Below are positions 1-12,544 of a stretch of 64,000 nt of DNA, piece by piece (the first letter of the stretch is position 1; each line of letters starts with the position of its first letter). The notes under the pieces were generated by a model. That model did no database searches, had not been told where the DNA came from, and saw only the letters and a list, made by a program, of their open reading frames with translations. The position numbers were made by a program, and so were the translations under genes. The stretch is from Blastomyces gilchristii SLH14081 (taxonomy: Eukaryota > Ascomycota > Eurotiomycetes > Onygenales > Ajellomycetaceae): positions 1,055,178 through 1,119,177 of the forward strand of contig NW_003101682.1 in assembly GCF_000003855.2 (NCBI RefSeq). Direction: 5' to 3'.

Positions 1-741
1 ATTATCTCTGTAAGTTCTGTAATCACTTATAAGATGATTAATATAATCTTCTTCTACACACAGAGATTACTATCAACAGTTAAGATGCTATTTTAATAGA
101 TGTAAGTCTGTTCTTTCTTACATACAGATATCACATGAAAGTGTTGAATCTTCTAGAGATTTCACAGTTTATATCAGACTTTCACAGTTCAATTCAGATT
201 GTCAACAATATAGTAACAAAGCTTCTGAGATGCTTATAATTGAGCAGAGGTCTTCATGATAACTATGAAACAAGATCAAGAGAATCAAATCAATGTTCAT
301 CAAGACTCTGCTCAATAATATAAGATAGAAGATCTGATATGATTGAATCTTAAGAATATACAAATTACATATTCATCTCATATGCTAGATTACTGCCATG
401 TCAAGTATAAAGTGATAGAAGTTCTAGATAGTCACAACTACTGTCTTGACACATCATCAGAGATTTATAATATATTTCATACAAGCTTGCTCTGCTGCAC
501 TGTCACTGATCTGTTTTCTTCTCAACTGACTTCTGACTGATAGTCACCAGGCATCATAGAAGAAGATAATGAGCTTGAGTGAGAGATTGAGAATATTCTT
601 GATAAGAGACTCTGTAGCCACAGCTGACAATATCTAATGAAATGAGTTAGCTATGATCAATCAACCTGAACTCTGAGTTCTGTGTTATCTGCAACAGCAG
701 TTCTTGACCAATAGAAACTGCTTCTGAAAGAGAGAGACTAA
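1..741 (+). pseudogene. Ty3/gypsy pol 3' fragment (integrase C-terminus plus chromodomain), element A
   Basis: Decayed end of a retrotransposon polyprotein, cut by the window edge. A 65-codon open stretch at 343-540 reads like the small beta-barrel C-terminal domain of Ty3 integrases, with VIEVLDSHNYCL followed by IYNIFHTSLL. About 565-720 reads, through several stops, like a chromodomain (EIENILD, then a tract resembling a YLVKW core). In intact elements this region directs integration to marked chromatin. The fragment lies directly upstream of the LTR at 742. Its stops are those expected from Trp and Gln codons hit by G-to-A or C-to-T changes. The same sequence, in equal or worse state, recurs in elements B, C and K of this window, so it is one family. 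Confidence 0.85.
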
Positions 742-1050
742 TGTGGCGGGCTGCACCTGATCAATCATATAGACTATTTCATTACACTTCATAGATTCTT
801 TCATTTCACTATTAAATACATACACTCTGATTCTCAGCCATTCTCAATCATCAATTCTCAGTTATCATGAACATGTATAGATTCTTCCGCCCTGAAGCTT
901 CACTGCATACATCATCATATATGTGTATAAATATTCACTCTGATTGCTGATTTCTACACTTTCTCTTTCTTTTCCTTCTTTAATGTTTTTCTCTTTGTTA
1001 AATAAGACCTATCAATATAATACCGATCTATTCGGCGTAGGCCTCTTACA
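742..1050 (+). repeat. 3' LTR of element A (309 bp, LTR family 1)
   Basis: Begins TGTGGCGGGC and ends GCCTCTTACA, so it has TG...CA termini. It is the same 309-bp length as the two LTRs of element K at 44,987 and 50,360, which lie in the opposite orientation. Both outer edges keep GC-rich sequence (GGCGGGCTGC, ATTCGGCGTAGG) while the middle is AT-rich. The flank at 1051 reads TATAG, the presumed right target duplication; the left one lies outside the window. Confidence 0.9.
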
Positions 1051-1332
1051 TATAGTATTCAGTGACTAGATTCAGCAGCTTTCATCTTTTATAATTCTAT
1101 CTTATGTATTATACTATCTCTCTTTGCTCACTCAGATCACTACAGTGAACAGTTCATCAAAACTAATCTCACTCAATCTCTGAGTATTCTCAGAGATCAA
1201 GATAACTTAGTCTTATATATCTGTGAATATTTCAGATGATTTGTTCTCTGTGATCTCTGCAATTAAACTGATATAAACAGTTGAATTCCACTCTGAATCT
1301 CTTTTTCTTCTGCAATCTGACTCATATACAAG
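1051..1332 (-). pseudogene. Left end of Ty3/gypsy element D, separated from the rest by the hAT insertion
   Basis: Bounded on the left by the end of the element A LTR and on the right by the hAT target duplication (1325-1332). If the hAT element is removed, the minus-strand reading frame of element D runs on from 7,167 into about 1,332-1,213 (residues RLVYESDCRRKRDSEWNSTV). This region is therefore the downstream end of the D polyprotein or its 3' untranslated region. No LTR could be recognised in it. D appears truncated here by element A. Confidence 0.55.
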
Positions 1333-1696
1333 TAGACTGACCGTGTGACCGTGTCTGAGACCAGGACCAAACTTTACAGTTGTCACATTGCCTAAAAGCA
1401 TTACTCCTGGTTATGGTTTGTGTTCATCACATTGATTTCAAATCCCGTTATTTCAAATATTAAAGATCTCAGATTCACTTTTCAAATAAAAATCTAGTCT
1501 CAGATAAAGAATATGTTTGAATTCTTAGTTACATTTTCATTCTGATCTCATTATTGAAAATGACATCAAATAAGACTATGAAATCATTTCTCACTTACAT
1601 AATATCATAACATAGTGCTCATTTGTTGAAAATTTAATAGAGAGTATTATCAAATATCATTACTTTTCTGAATACAGATCATAATCAATATCATTT

Positions 1697-1900
1697 TAAT
1701 TAAAAAAAAAAATGTAAAATACAAAAAATAATAAAAAAACAAAAAATAAAATAACAAGAAAAAATCACAACAAAAAAAAAAAAAAAAAAGAGAAAGAAAA
1801 AAAGAAGAGAAAGAAAAAAAGAGATAGAAAGAGAAAGAAAAATAAAAAAAAAAAAGAAAAGAAAAAGAAAAAAACAAAAAATAAAAATAAAAAAAAATCA
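1697..1900. repeat. A/G-rich low-complexity tract inside the hAT element
   Basis: About 200 bases made mostly of A runs with scattered G and a few C (for example AAAAGAGAAAG units). It is strongly strand-asymmetric. The minus-strand open frame here is a run of Phe, Leu and Ser codons from this tract and is not a gene. Confidence 0.85.
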
Positions 1901-2994
1901 AGATTGCAGGGCTGCAGTATTCTCAAAATACTCACTTCTCAGAGTCTTTGTAATGTTTATCATTAATCATGTATTTCTCACAGTGAGAGTAATATAGCTG
2001 TGATGAGTCATTGTCTTAATATCATCTAATAAATAATCAGTATATATCTATATAAATGTGAATAATTAGAAAATATACATTTAAAAAGTGTGGTCAGAGT
2101 GAACTCTGCTGCCACTTGAATGACATCAAGAGCAGAATGCTGGAATTAATGATTCTCCTCATCAATTTCACAGACAAGATGTGTGAAGATGATCTTGAGA
2201 AATATAAGATTCTCTGACTTCTGGTAGAAACAGATCTCATGAAGAGACTCTATTTTCATCATATCAGAGACTGAGTGTTACTAAAAAGTGTTACTTCAAT
2301 ACACATGCACTTACTGCAGTGATTCACTCTCTGTGCATGTGACTGAGAGTTACAGCTTTCTCACACTGCACAGCTCTCTCTGAGATGCTGCTGCTGGTTT
2401 GTAACTCACACAGTCTCTCAGTTCAGCACACACTGCACATATACAGTCCTGTGTACTGAGGCTGTGTTGATCATTATGTTCTGGTGTGATACTCACTTTT
2501 CACAGGCCATGTTTTATTTGATTGAGAGGAGAGGGAACATAACTGCTGTTTTATTTGAGAGGGAATGAATAATTGAATCTGTAGAAGATAATTTAATTTC
2601 TTCTGTATTTGAAATTTGATTAGTTTATACTCTTCAATTTGAGAGTTTCTGAGAGTGTTTTAATAGTTTTCATATCAGCTTGGAATTAGTGATTGATTGA
2701 AGAAGAGAAAAGAGAGAAGAAAGAAATGAGAACAACTTATCTTTATAATATGAAAACAGAGAATTGCTGTAATCATTTATTCTAGCAATAAAGATCTGTT
2801 TTCTGCATGTATCTCTGATACAGATTATATGATAACTGTATACAAAGAATATCAACAGTGCATGCATTGAATGAAGATGATATTGCTATGCAATACTGTA
2901 ACTGTTTCTGTACATTGCTGAAAGCTGTTAATATTTTCTTTAAGTCTCTTTATATTTGATAAGTCAGTAATATATTTCAATGCACTTTTCCTTT

Positions 2995-3090
2995 CATCAT
3001 CATCATCATCATCATTATTATTATCATCATTATTATCATCATCATCATTATCATCATCATCATCATCATTATCATCATTATTATATTATT
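2995..3090. repeat. (TCA/TTA)n microsatellite inside the hAT element
   Basis: Repeats of TCA interrupted by TTA, the latter probably C-to-T changed units. The plus-strand frame across it gives a His/Tyr run, which is a repeat artefact. Confidence 0.9.
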
Positions 3091-3629
3091 TCTGACTGTC
3101 TCTCCTGCCTTCACTCTTCTTTAATACTCACTGAAACTAATCATGTTATTCTTCTTCAAATATTCTGCGGTCCTGCGGATTATCAAGGCGTGTGAACACT
3201 GTCACAGATTGAAGAGAGAGAAGAAGAAGGTATTTAAGTGAGAAGAGACAGATCACAAGACATATTATAATGTCTTGAAGAGACTTTATAAAAGAGTAGA
3301 ATGATAACAATTTTAAGTAATACTTCTAATAGATTTAGACTGAACTAAGTATAGAAATAATGCAGATGACACTGCTTATGAGAGATTGAAGAAGAAGATA
3401 GTGAAGAGTCTTATACAGTAGTAATAAGATCAGAAGAAGTTCTGAGAATGATTTAAGATCAAGATGAAGAGAGAGAGAGAGAAGAAGAGTATTGCTGTAA
3501 ATAAGCAGCAGTAGAAGAAGATTAAGAAGATATTAAAGCAGGAGATAAAGAAGTCAAAACTGATAAGTTTTTTATTTATTAAGAGATAATAATTTTTGAT
3601 AATACTTCTATTCTCTAATTGATTAGCAG

Positions 3630-3914
3630 AAGCTGATAGAGAAGAAGGGAATTAAGACCTTGTTCAGATCTCAAATGCACTTCATGATTCAGAACCTTGA
3701 GAAGACAGCCCTGCTCTCTGAGCATATCAATCTGCTTGCTGCTGAGGTGGAACCTGAGGCAGCAGACCAGAAAATGCGGGATTTTGAGGTACAGGTTGAT
3801 CTGGCTAGAGAGAAGCAGTGAGAACCCTTCTCTGAGAAGGCAGTGAAGAGAGATTTTGAGGTGATTATCACCTCAGATGAGGAGAAGAAGAAGAAGAAGA
3901 AGAATAAGAAGTGA
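3630..3914 (+). pseudogene. Charged coiled-coil-like coding segment of unknown function carried in the hAT element
   Basis: One frame of 94 codons runs from an intron-like acceptor (TTAGCAG ending at 3629) to a TGA at 3912-3914, broken by a single TGA where Trp or Arg is likely. The product is rich in Glu, Lys and Leu: KTLFRSQMHFMIQNLEKTAL, then heptad-like LLAAEVEPEAADQKM, and a Lys-run C-terminus after ITSDEE. It is noticeably less mutated than the transposase downstream (CC, GG and CG are still present). I do not recognise the family. It could be a first exon group of the transposase gene, a second element gene, or a captured host fragment. Upstream (3,190-3,565) is GA-rich, with no frame I can defend. 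Confidence 0.5.
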
Positions 3915-4425
3915 ATTGTAAAGAATGATAAGAAGAATGAGAAAGAGAAGAAGTAGATTTTTTTCTTTTTATATTAATTAGTTATAAGTTTAAGTTTTTA
4001 ATTATTAATAATTAAAATTGATTTTAAGTTTTCAAAAATTATTGTACAAGTTGTAATCAAGTCAGGAATGATATATATATATATATATATTTAACTATCA
4101 TGATTCATAAATCACTATAATGTATAAGTATCAATATTTTTTCAACATTAATATTCACAATATTAATATATTTTTAATGATATTATCTGATAATGTAATT
4201 TGATAATGCTCTCTTTCATAATATTAATATATTTCAAGAAATATGACAGAGATTAATCAAGATTGTTTATTTACTTTTATACATCAATGATATTCAATCT
4301 GAGTTAGTACTAAAATTATAACTAAGTTAAGAAACAAGATTACTTTCTCTTATATTAATTCTTCTTACACACATCAGTGATTAGTTATTGAAAATAAATT
4401 ATCATCTTTTTCAAATTATTATCAT

Positions 4426-6760
4426 GTCTTCTGAATTCACTTCTTTCACTTCTTTTACTTCTATTAAAGATTCATAAACTCTTTAAGAAATCACTGTGAA
4501 TTACAGAGTCTACATTATTTACAATTCAACACAGAATGCTCTCTTTCAATTATAATAAATGATCACTTCATTCTTCACATCTGATTTCAGGTCATGAAAT
4601 TTATGAAAAACTCAATACAAATATTGAGATGAACTATGAAATAATTATTAACAGATTATATTGTAGATTACTGAAAAGTCATCTCTCTGCTACAATCACT
4701 GTAACTCTATTCAGAAACATTCATCATGAACTGATCATAACTCTGAAGAAATTTCCTGATATCTGAAGTCATCAGAATGCAGATAATAAAAGAAAAATAA
4801 TCAGAAAATTACTACTGAGCTGGTAAGTTACTCTATCAGATAATGATTTTTAGTAATACTAACTTTCTAATTTGAAGAAAATCATGTAAAAATGATCATA
4901 TATCAGTACTCTGATTTCATAACTCTTATCTGATAACTTCTGTGAACAATTACTTTGCATGTGTATATCTCTGAATCTTTCTCTTCAATCAATTAAAAAC
5001 TCTGAATTCTGAACACTTCTTCAAATACTTAATTCAAATCTTTATATTCCACATTGATTCTGTCTTTGATTCAATCTCAAGATACACTACAAAGTCAATA
5101 TGTAACATCTAGAATCAGAGTTGAAGAATCATTGAAGAGTGTCTCTTACAGTGAATGCATGAACTAGTACAAATAATCTTACATTTATAAGAGTTACATG
5201 TTATTACATTGATGAGAACTGAATTTATTAAGAGATATTAATTGAATTTGAATCATTGATCAGTAGTCATACTGAGGATTATATAGCAGAGATATTAATA
5301 ACTGTGATTAAAAATGACTATTAAGATATTAGTCTCAGTCTTCTTACAATTATAACTGATAATGCTGTGAATAACTACACTATGATGAAGAGCTTAGAGC
5401 AAAAATTGGCTTTGCATTTCTGAAATGATAAATAAGGTCATATTCTCTGCATTGCTCATGTGGTTCAACTTGTGATATAAACACTGATAAAGAATCTTAA
5501 CATTGAGATGAAGAATAATGAGATAACTGATTCTTGAGATAAGAATGAGATGAAAGTGATTACTCAAGTAACTTTTACATTCACTTTACAAAAGATAATG
5601 TTTTTTGACAATACTTTTTGATATTGCTTTTTAATAACACTTTTTGATAATACTACTATTAATTTTGAATAGATTGACTAATAATTTAAATATCACAGAT
5701 TTGAAACATTGTTAATGTGATTTGTATCTTCTCTAAATAATAATAATAATTTCATGATATTCAATAAACAAACAAATCAGTCACATCACTGAATATGATA
5801 CAGAATGTTAGAATATGATGAAGTTCAATATATAAGATGACTGTTCAGACTCTTTGATTGCATCAGATAATTGATTATTGAGTGCAACACTCTGATTAGA
5901 AAAAGATTCAGATATTGAAACTTTCTGATATAAAGTAGACTCAGTTGAAATATATGATTGATTTACTGTTTCAGTTTTATAAGATAATAAAGACAGTCTC
6001 AATCACTTGTACATCAATGCTGCAGTCAGTCTGATGAGTGTATAACAGTTTATTTACTTATCTTGAGAAGCAGTTGAATCACTTAAAAAGAAATTCAGTC
6101 TGAGATAATGCTATAGTGCAGACTATTATTACTGCAAGGAATAAACTGGCATATTACTACAGCAAAACTGAACAATCTTTTGCAGAGTACTATGCTATAG
6201 CAGCTCTACTAGATCTCTCTCATTGAGTTAATATCTACACTTCTCAAGATTGAACAGAGGAGAAATGAGACTTGTATATCAAATTAGTCTGAGACTACTA
6301 CAATGTCAACTATCAGATATTTAAATGAGCAGATGTTCAAGATGTGAAGACAGTGAAATACAATTTCTTAGTAAGTAATGATCTTTGATAATGCTTCATA
6401 TCTCATAGAACTATAATACTAACTTTGAAACAGAACTTGCATACATTGATTACAACTGAAAATCAGGCAAAACTACATGCTTGTAAAACTGAATTTGACT
6501 GCTATCTTCAAGATGATCTGATGAATTTACATATCAAATCAATTCTAGAGTTATGAAAAATTGTTGAGAGTACATATTCAACTGTTGCACTGATGATATG
6601 TGATATTCTGACAATTTCATTGACAGGGGTGAGAATGAAGTGAAAGTTCAACTCAAGTTGAGATATTTATCACTATTATCAGAGACAATTATAAGAAGAA
6701 ACAATCAAGAAACTCATGATTGTAAAACATGAAATTATCAGATAGTTTAATATCTCTGAT
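4426..6760 (+). pseudogene. hAT transposase, intron-containing and stop-ridden
   Basis: In intact elements this enzyme cuts and pastes the transposon through an RNase H-like fold. Landmarks seen on the plus strand are SLLTIITDNAVNN near 5,330 (the TDNA block with a conserved Asp), GHILCIAHVVQLVI near 5,430 (the conserved C..H block), and near 6,550 a C-terminal stretch with YSTVALMICDILTISLTGV that fits the hAT dimerisation domain. Probable introns lie at 4823-4876, 5568-5672 and 6371-6433 (GTAAGT or GTAACT donors, TACTAAC-like branch points, AG acceptors). Many TGA and TAG codons replace Trp or Gln. No start codon is certain; an ATG at about 4,426 is a candidate. The copy cannot encode a working enzyme. 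Confidence 0.8.
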
Positions 6761-7166
6761 CATAGTATATCAGAGAAGTGTAGTTTTCATGAGAAAGTGA
6801 AGAATAAACTTACACAAGAATGTATTTAGTTATTTCATGAGTGTTATCAATAATCATTACCAAATTCTGATTATATAAGCAATCATGGAATGAACTGAAT
6901 GAGACTGATTTTAATCTTCAGTCTCAGTCTCATTCTGATTTTGAAAGAATGATCATCTTTCACAGTTTATTCTGAGAAATTACTCTCATTTCACTGTTCT
7001 TGAATTAAATCTGGTCATTTTTCACACCATTTCTCTCAGAAATGGTCCATTTTCAGATTTTTTTGAGGCTTGGTCCTGGTGGGACTCACGCCAAGAAATG
7101 TATGAGATCAGACTAAATGAGATCAAATGTGAAATTCATGGTCCCGCCGGCCAGTCTATATACAAG

Positions 7167-8740
7167 TCTGCTACTTTGAGACTGCTCTTTACTGTGTTAC
7201 ACTCACTATCTATAATATGTTATTGTATGACTGGCTACAGTCTCATCACTTATTAAAATGTGATGTTTATCTGATTTCTTCATTGCTTCTCATTCTTTTC
7301 TTATAATCATGAAAAGATCAGAATAAGTGAGATTATCTGATTTGTAAGTATCTATGATTTCTCTTACTTTGTGAGACTTTTCAATTGTAAGTCTCTTCTT
7401 TTTCAATGCTGATAATAGTGCTGTGAATAATCATAATTCACTTAAGTCTTACATCTTTGTTTTCACAAGTTGTGAATTATTTATTAAGTTATGTAAGATC
7501 TGTCTCTCTGGTTCTTTCAATGTGTATATTCTCAGAGAATGTGATTTGAGTATTTTATATGACTCAAATCATCTAGATTGAAACTTCTCAGAACTCTCAT
7601 TATGTATGAGACCTCATATTCTTATCTTGAGACTTGATTTCTTAACTAGTGAGTCTTGTATTCTTTTTGATTGAATTCCTCATTTCAGGAGTAACTTATT
7701 AGCTTTTATGTATGTGTGGCTGATCTCTTTCAATCTTGGTTCTGCATCTGTGACTATTGTGTCTGCAACTGCTGTTCTCTCCCTCACCTTTTCTGACGCA
7801 TTCTTCAGAATGCGCGGATGCAATTCATACAACAGGTAGAATGATGAATGCTTAGAGACTGCATGCTGTTAAATCTGTGTGACTAATAGTGCCTGGTCAA
7901 GATATTCATCTCATAGTCTCATAGACTTGTTCACTAGATATTTCATTAGCATGTTACTCAAGATTTCATTCAAGTATTTCATCTTTTCATTCATCTGTGA
8001 ATGATATAATGTTGTTCTATAATATCTTGTCTGTAACTGACTCATGAAATGCCTCACTGCTTCTTCTACAAGGTTCACATCATTATCAGTTAGAATCTTA
8101 TGTGATATTCCATAGTTAACATAGATCTTATTATATAGAAACTTCATTATAATCTTCTCTATCACCTCTGAAACTGCTTTTATAACTGATCAGTCAGTAG
8201 TGTAATTAATAGCAGTGATTATTCATCAATTTTCATTCAATATTCATCACAATATGTCTCTAAGATTCATCTCTCATTATTTGAATAATTGTATCATACA
8301 GTTTATCTGATATTGCACTTTCTTATATTCTAATTCTTTCTTAGATTCTTTCATGATCTGGTAATTCAGATACTTGTAAGTATATGTCTGAATGTTCTTG
8401 ATCATGCTTGATCAGTATACTCTTGATTTAAGTACACTTATAAGTTCAGAGCTTTCTAAGTGACTGAATTCCTTGTGCATGTGAGCTATTAAGTCATGTC
8501 TAAATAAATGTTTTAGATAGAAAGCTTCTGCATATTCTAGATTGTAATAAAGCATAACATCATTTTTCAATTTTCTCAGCTTGAAGTTCAGAAGTATCTC
8601 TTCTACTACTTTTATAAGATGCTTATTATCTGACATCTTACTGTTCTTTAAGTGAGAGATCATTGTGTTCACTCATTCTGATTTCTTGTATTCTCTTAGT
8701 GTATTTAATACAAACTTTTCTTATATCTGATTCACAGAAC
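7167..8740 (-). pseudogene. Ty3/gypsy integrase, element D
   Basis: Minus-strand integrase remnants. At 8,412-8,672 is the zinc-binding N-terminal region (HLFRHDLIAHMHKEFSHLES). At 7,911-8,165 is the catalytic core end (ILTDNDVNLVEEAVRHFMSQ, then a YHSQMN tract equivalent to YHPQTNG). From 7,900 to 7,190 the C-terminal domain reads through stops, with FYLLYELHPR and ESSEKFQSR*FESYKILKS. The two long open stretches (85 and 86 codons) show the frame is right. The family differs from elements A, B, C and K. The hAT transposon interrupts its downstream end. Confidence 0.85.
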
Positions 8741-10110
8741 TCTCACTCATGAAATTGAGTCTGCAACTGATTGCATCAGATATCATAGTGTCTGACTTCT
8801 TTCAGTATTTAATATTAAGATTGTACACTTAAGACTCTGAGATTTAATGTACTAAGCATTTGAAAGGTTTTATTGTTAATTATAGATAGATGAGACTTTC
8901 ATAATCTGTGATCACTGTTATTATATGTCTATTATTAATATATCTATTTCACAATGTCAGTGTGTGCTTGATTGTTAGCAATTTCTTTTCATATACTGAG
9001 TAATTGAGCTCAGCATCTGATAGTTTTCTATCAATATATATTATCAGATGCAGCTTGCTGTTCTTACTTATCTGTAGAAGAGCATCTCTGATAGCTCATT
9101 TAAATGCATCTATCTTGATATAGAAAGGTTTATCATAATCTGATTGAATAAGTACTGAGAATGTTATTATACATTCTCTCAGTGTGAGAAAAGCCTCTTC
9201 ACACACAGTATTTCAGATGATTGAATGAAACTTCTTCTTTTACAGATTTGTATCTGTTTCTCTTAAGAGATCTGAGAGTGATATAGATATTTATATGAAA
9301 TTCTTGATAAATCTGTGATAATATGAGATCAATTCAAGAAACTGTTATACATAATATATATTTCTCAGCTGTGATCAATTCACTATGACATTCAATTTGT
9401 CTGAAATGAGGTGTATACAGTTACTACTCACTACATATTCTATGAACTTCAACTCTTTCATTTCAAACACACACTTTATTTATTTGATATAGTGCTTATA
9501 CTCTGTCAGAGTTGTAAGCACTTCATTGAGATGCTTCAGATATTTGTTGTATAAGTTTGAGAAGACTAGAATATCATTGAGATATATAAGGTATAAGGTT
9601 TCATTCTGTTTATGAAGAATTGTATTCATCATCATTTGAAAAATAGTGAACACATTTGTCAGATTAAATAGCATTGTCAGGAATTCAAACTTCTCTCATT
9701 ATATATTAAACATAGTTCACAGAACTGATAGTTCATCTACACAGATCTATCAGTATTCTGAGAGAAGATCAATCTTTGATAGATATCAGGTATTTTCAAC
9801 TGTATTCAACTATTATTGAATCTGTGATAGTGAATATTCATTCTTGATTGTAAGCTTGTTAAGTGCTTGATAATTGATACATATTTATCACTTCTTATCT
9901 GTCTTTTTTATAAATAGAACTGAAAAGTCTCACATACTTAATAAGAGTTATATAAGATCATGTTCTAGAAGATCTGTGATCTGACACTTCTGTTCTTTGA
10001 GATGTGTTTGTGACAGAGGATATGCATTCTGATTGACTGGTTTCACATTCTCTGTGTCAATCTCATGTACAAATCCTCATTCCAGTGATAATTCTGGTGA
10101 AAGATCTGTT
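8741..10110 (-). pseudogene. Ty3/gypsy reverse transcriptase and RNase H, element D
   Basis: Minus strand. The reverse transcriptase core lies at 9,480-9,674 and reads FNLTNVFTIFQMMMN, then YLIYLNDILVFS. YLND stands where active enzymes have YLDD, so one catalytic Asp is lost by a G-to-A change. Between about 9,160 and 8,830 an RNase H-like stretch reads YDKPFYIKIDAF, then LHLIIYIDRKLSDAELNY. The order integrase - RNase H - RT, read left to right, is pol order on the minus strand. It is non-functional: stops occur every few tens of codons. Confidence 0.85.
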
Positions 10111-12286
10111 TAAAAGACCTTTTTATACTTCTTCAGAAGCTTCTTTATATACTTGTTCTTCTATATATTCTTTATCTTGATTTTCTTCACTTTCAGGTTC
10201 TGTATAATATACAGAATGCTTTTAGATAAGATCTTGTAAATCATTCTCTTTACTTATTGATATGTAAGCAGATTTAATTCTTCTATATCAGAGATATGAA
10301 ATGTCCTTCTCATATCAGTTGATAGAATTATATGAATCATTTTCTTTCTATCAGTCAACTGTATATGATATATACATCATTGAATCTGCAGATTGAATCT
10401 TTGAAATCAATCAAGTCTGAGAATAAGATTGTATTTCATATTCTGTAGCTCTCACACTCAAATATAGCTAGATTATTCTTCAAAGTGCAAGAGAACTCTT
10501 ACTCTTATAGATGATATTAAATATCAGTTATCAGATAATCTTATATATTAGAGATTCTTCACTCAGTAGATCTCTTTCAGTCTTCAGATCATATAATTAT
10601 TAATATATTATATAGATACTTCTGTGTCTACTAACACTTTTACAATCATCTCTTAATTCTTATTCAAGTATCTCTTATACATTAATATTTCAGATCTCAA
10701 GATATTAAGATGAGTGTCTGCTTCATTCTCATCTGCATCTTATTTAGAAGTCTGCTTTCTCTTAATATTTACAGAATTCAGAGAGTCATCTAATACAGAC
10801 ATCTCTTTCACTTTAAAGACTTTTTATAGAATATCAGTAAGTGTCTCTGAGCTCACTGATTCTGCTAGTTTTTTGACTTTCTTACTTCTCTTGACTGTGC
10901 ACACTATATGTAATCTTTTATATCATGATTCTGATGTCTGCAGTTAAAGCAAGCTCAATACTTGTAATATTAAGATTTTCACTTAGAGAATTTCTTTTTT
11001 AAGAGATTCAGTGCTTTAACAATGACATTTAAATCTAGATTCATTGTATTCAAGTATGTAACTTATGTTATTAAAGTCTGATTACTCATTCTCTGTTGAA
11101 GTATACTCAATTGCAGTATTTTCTGTCACAGTTAACTCACTTATTTCTGTATAATATAAATATTATATACTTTCTTCACTGTATCTGACTGTGAGATTAA
11201 GTATTTTTATTCCACTCTTAACTTAAGTGTAAGATTATGAATGAAGATCTGTAAACAGAAAGATGTTAAAAGCTCTTCATTCAATGTGAGATAGTATAAG
11301 CTGAAGTGTGTGAAGTATGATGTAAGATTACTTACTTATCTATACTTAGTGAAGTATTTATAATGTTTATTATATATATTCACTTTCTCAAAGTTATATA
11401 AGATTCATTTGAAAAACTCATTTCATATTTATAAGAATGAATATTATTCTGAGTCTGTGAGATTCATCTTTTCATTAATTATTCATAATGACTTCACTTT
11501 TCTGTGTAGAAACACAGCAGATCTTCAGACTTGTTAAAATTCTATTAACTGTCTATCTGTAAGTTTATGTTCAATCTGATAATATAATTGTATCTGGCTT
11601 AGCTAGCTGATTACAGTATTATTTTTTCAGTTATTATTGAAGCTTGATGACTCTGACAGATCTCTCAGCTTGATATATTTCATACTTGAATTCTCATTCT
11701 GTACAGCAGTCTCTGATGATATATATACTTCTGAAGAGATCACAAATAATTATGATGAGATCTTCAGATTCAGTGTAGTTATCTGTCTATGTAAATATTT
11801 GATCTTCTGCTGCAGGTCTAAGACCTGGTTTTCTCTATTCTTATTGATGATGATGATTGTATTGATGAAGCTCTTCATAGTGAATGCTTGATTCACAGTG
11901 AATGTCAATTGTTATTTAGCTTTCATCTCAGTTTATCACTGTGTATACAAGGCCTTGATTTTATTTAGAATTCTTGTACATGTATGAAGCTTTAATTCTG
12001 ATTTAACAGTCTCAGCTGCTTTTCTTACTGCTTTGAGTAAACTCTCTGAGAGGTTCTGCATACCTTCCAGTTCAAGTAGCAGAGAAGAGTGTTATTTGTA
12101 TTGACTAGAAAAGGTATTCATTTCAGTGATTTCTTATTGATCATATGATGTCTATCATTATATTACTATATCATTATATCACTATATCATTATATGATTT
12201 CTGTTATCATTGTACGACTCCGGTGATGATCACTCTCTCTTTTATTCTTCTGAGTGAAGAGCAGTCTTCTTTGAATCTAGTTCACT
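10111..12286 (-). pseudogene. Ty3/gypsy protease and gag region, element D
   Basis: Continues element D upstream on the minus strand. Near 10,945-10,900 a CCHC zinc knuckle reads CFNCRHQNHDIKDY, where the last Cys is replaced by Tyr, as a C-to-T change on the other strand would give. Gag sequence presumably extends to about 12,000; the plus-strand open frames at 10,714 and 11,637 are shadows. An imperfect repeat of the unit ATCATTATATC or similar lies at about 12,153-12,197. The 5' end continues across element F into 27,332-27,742. No 5' LTR was recognised. Confidence 0.6.
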
Positions 12287-12544
12287 TGTAAGAATAAGTG
12301 CTCGCAGGCGATTATTCGGGTGTTCGCAGCTTGGCGTGATATGTACTGTTAACTACTAGAAGTATTCACAGTAGAAAGATAAAATATAGAGATCAAATAT
12401 ATAATAGTATTCAAGCTGAGTTATGAATAGTATTCATAAACTTCAGTCTATATAGTTATGTGTAGTCAAGGACTGCTAACTCTATTAATTACACAAGAGA
12501 TAGAAATAGAGATAAAGAATCTGTAAGAAGCAGAATTTCTTACA
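12287..12544 (-). repeat. 3' LTR of element F (258 bp)
   Basis: Starts TGTAAGAATAAGTGCTCGC and ends AGAATTTCTTACA. It is the same length as the copy at 27,069 and aligns throughout with only transitions noted. The first 50 bases, which are the outer edge of the element, keep CG-containing sequence (CTCGCAGGCG, TTCGGGTGTTCGC). In the copy at 27,069, whose matching end faces inward, these are CA or TG forms. Confidence 0.92.

Larger units (their letters stand above)
1333..7158 (+). mobile_element. hAT-superfamily DNA transposon (5.8 kb), RIP-decayed, with 8-bp target duplication
   Basis: The element starts TAGACTGACCGTGTGACC and ends GTCCCGCCGGCCAGTCTA. The inverted ends begin TAGACTG/CAGTCTA. 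The flanking bases 1325-1332 and 7159-7166 are identical (TATACAAG), an 8-bp duplication as made by hAT transposases. Both ends are GC-rich and well preserved while most of the inside is AT-rich and riddled with stops. Coding remnants are on the plus strand: a charged segment near 3,630-3,914 and a transposase near 4,426-6,760. The same two ends bound the MITE at 42,792-43,297 and, heavily mutated, another at 54,598-55,106. It sits inside Ty3/gypsy element D. Confidence 0.93.

Noticed and set aside
3001..3085. Possible CRISPR array or other regular repeat array
   Set aside because: The repeat is a simple trinucleotide run with no spacers, and the genome is fungal.
2980..3195. Histidine-rich 71-codon frame
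   Set aside because: Translation of the TCA/TTA microsatellite within the hAT element.
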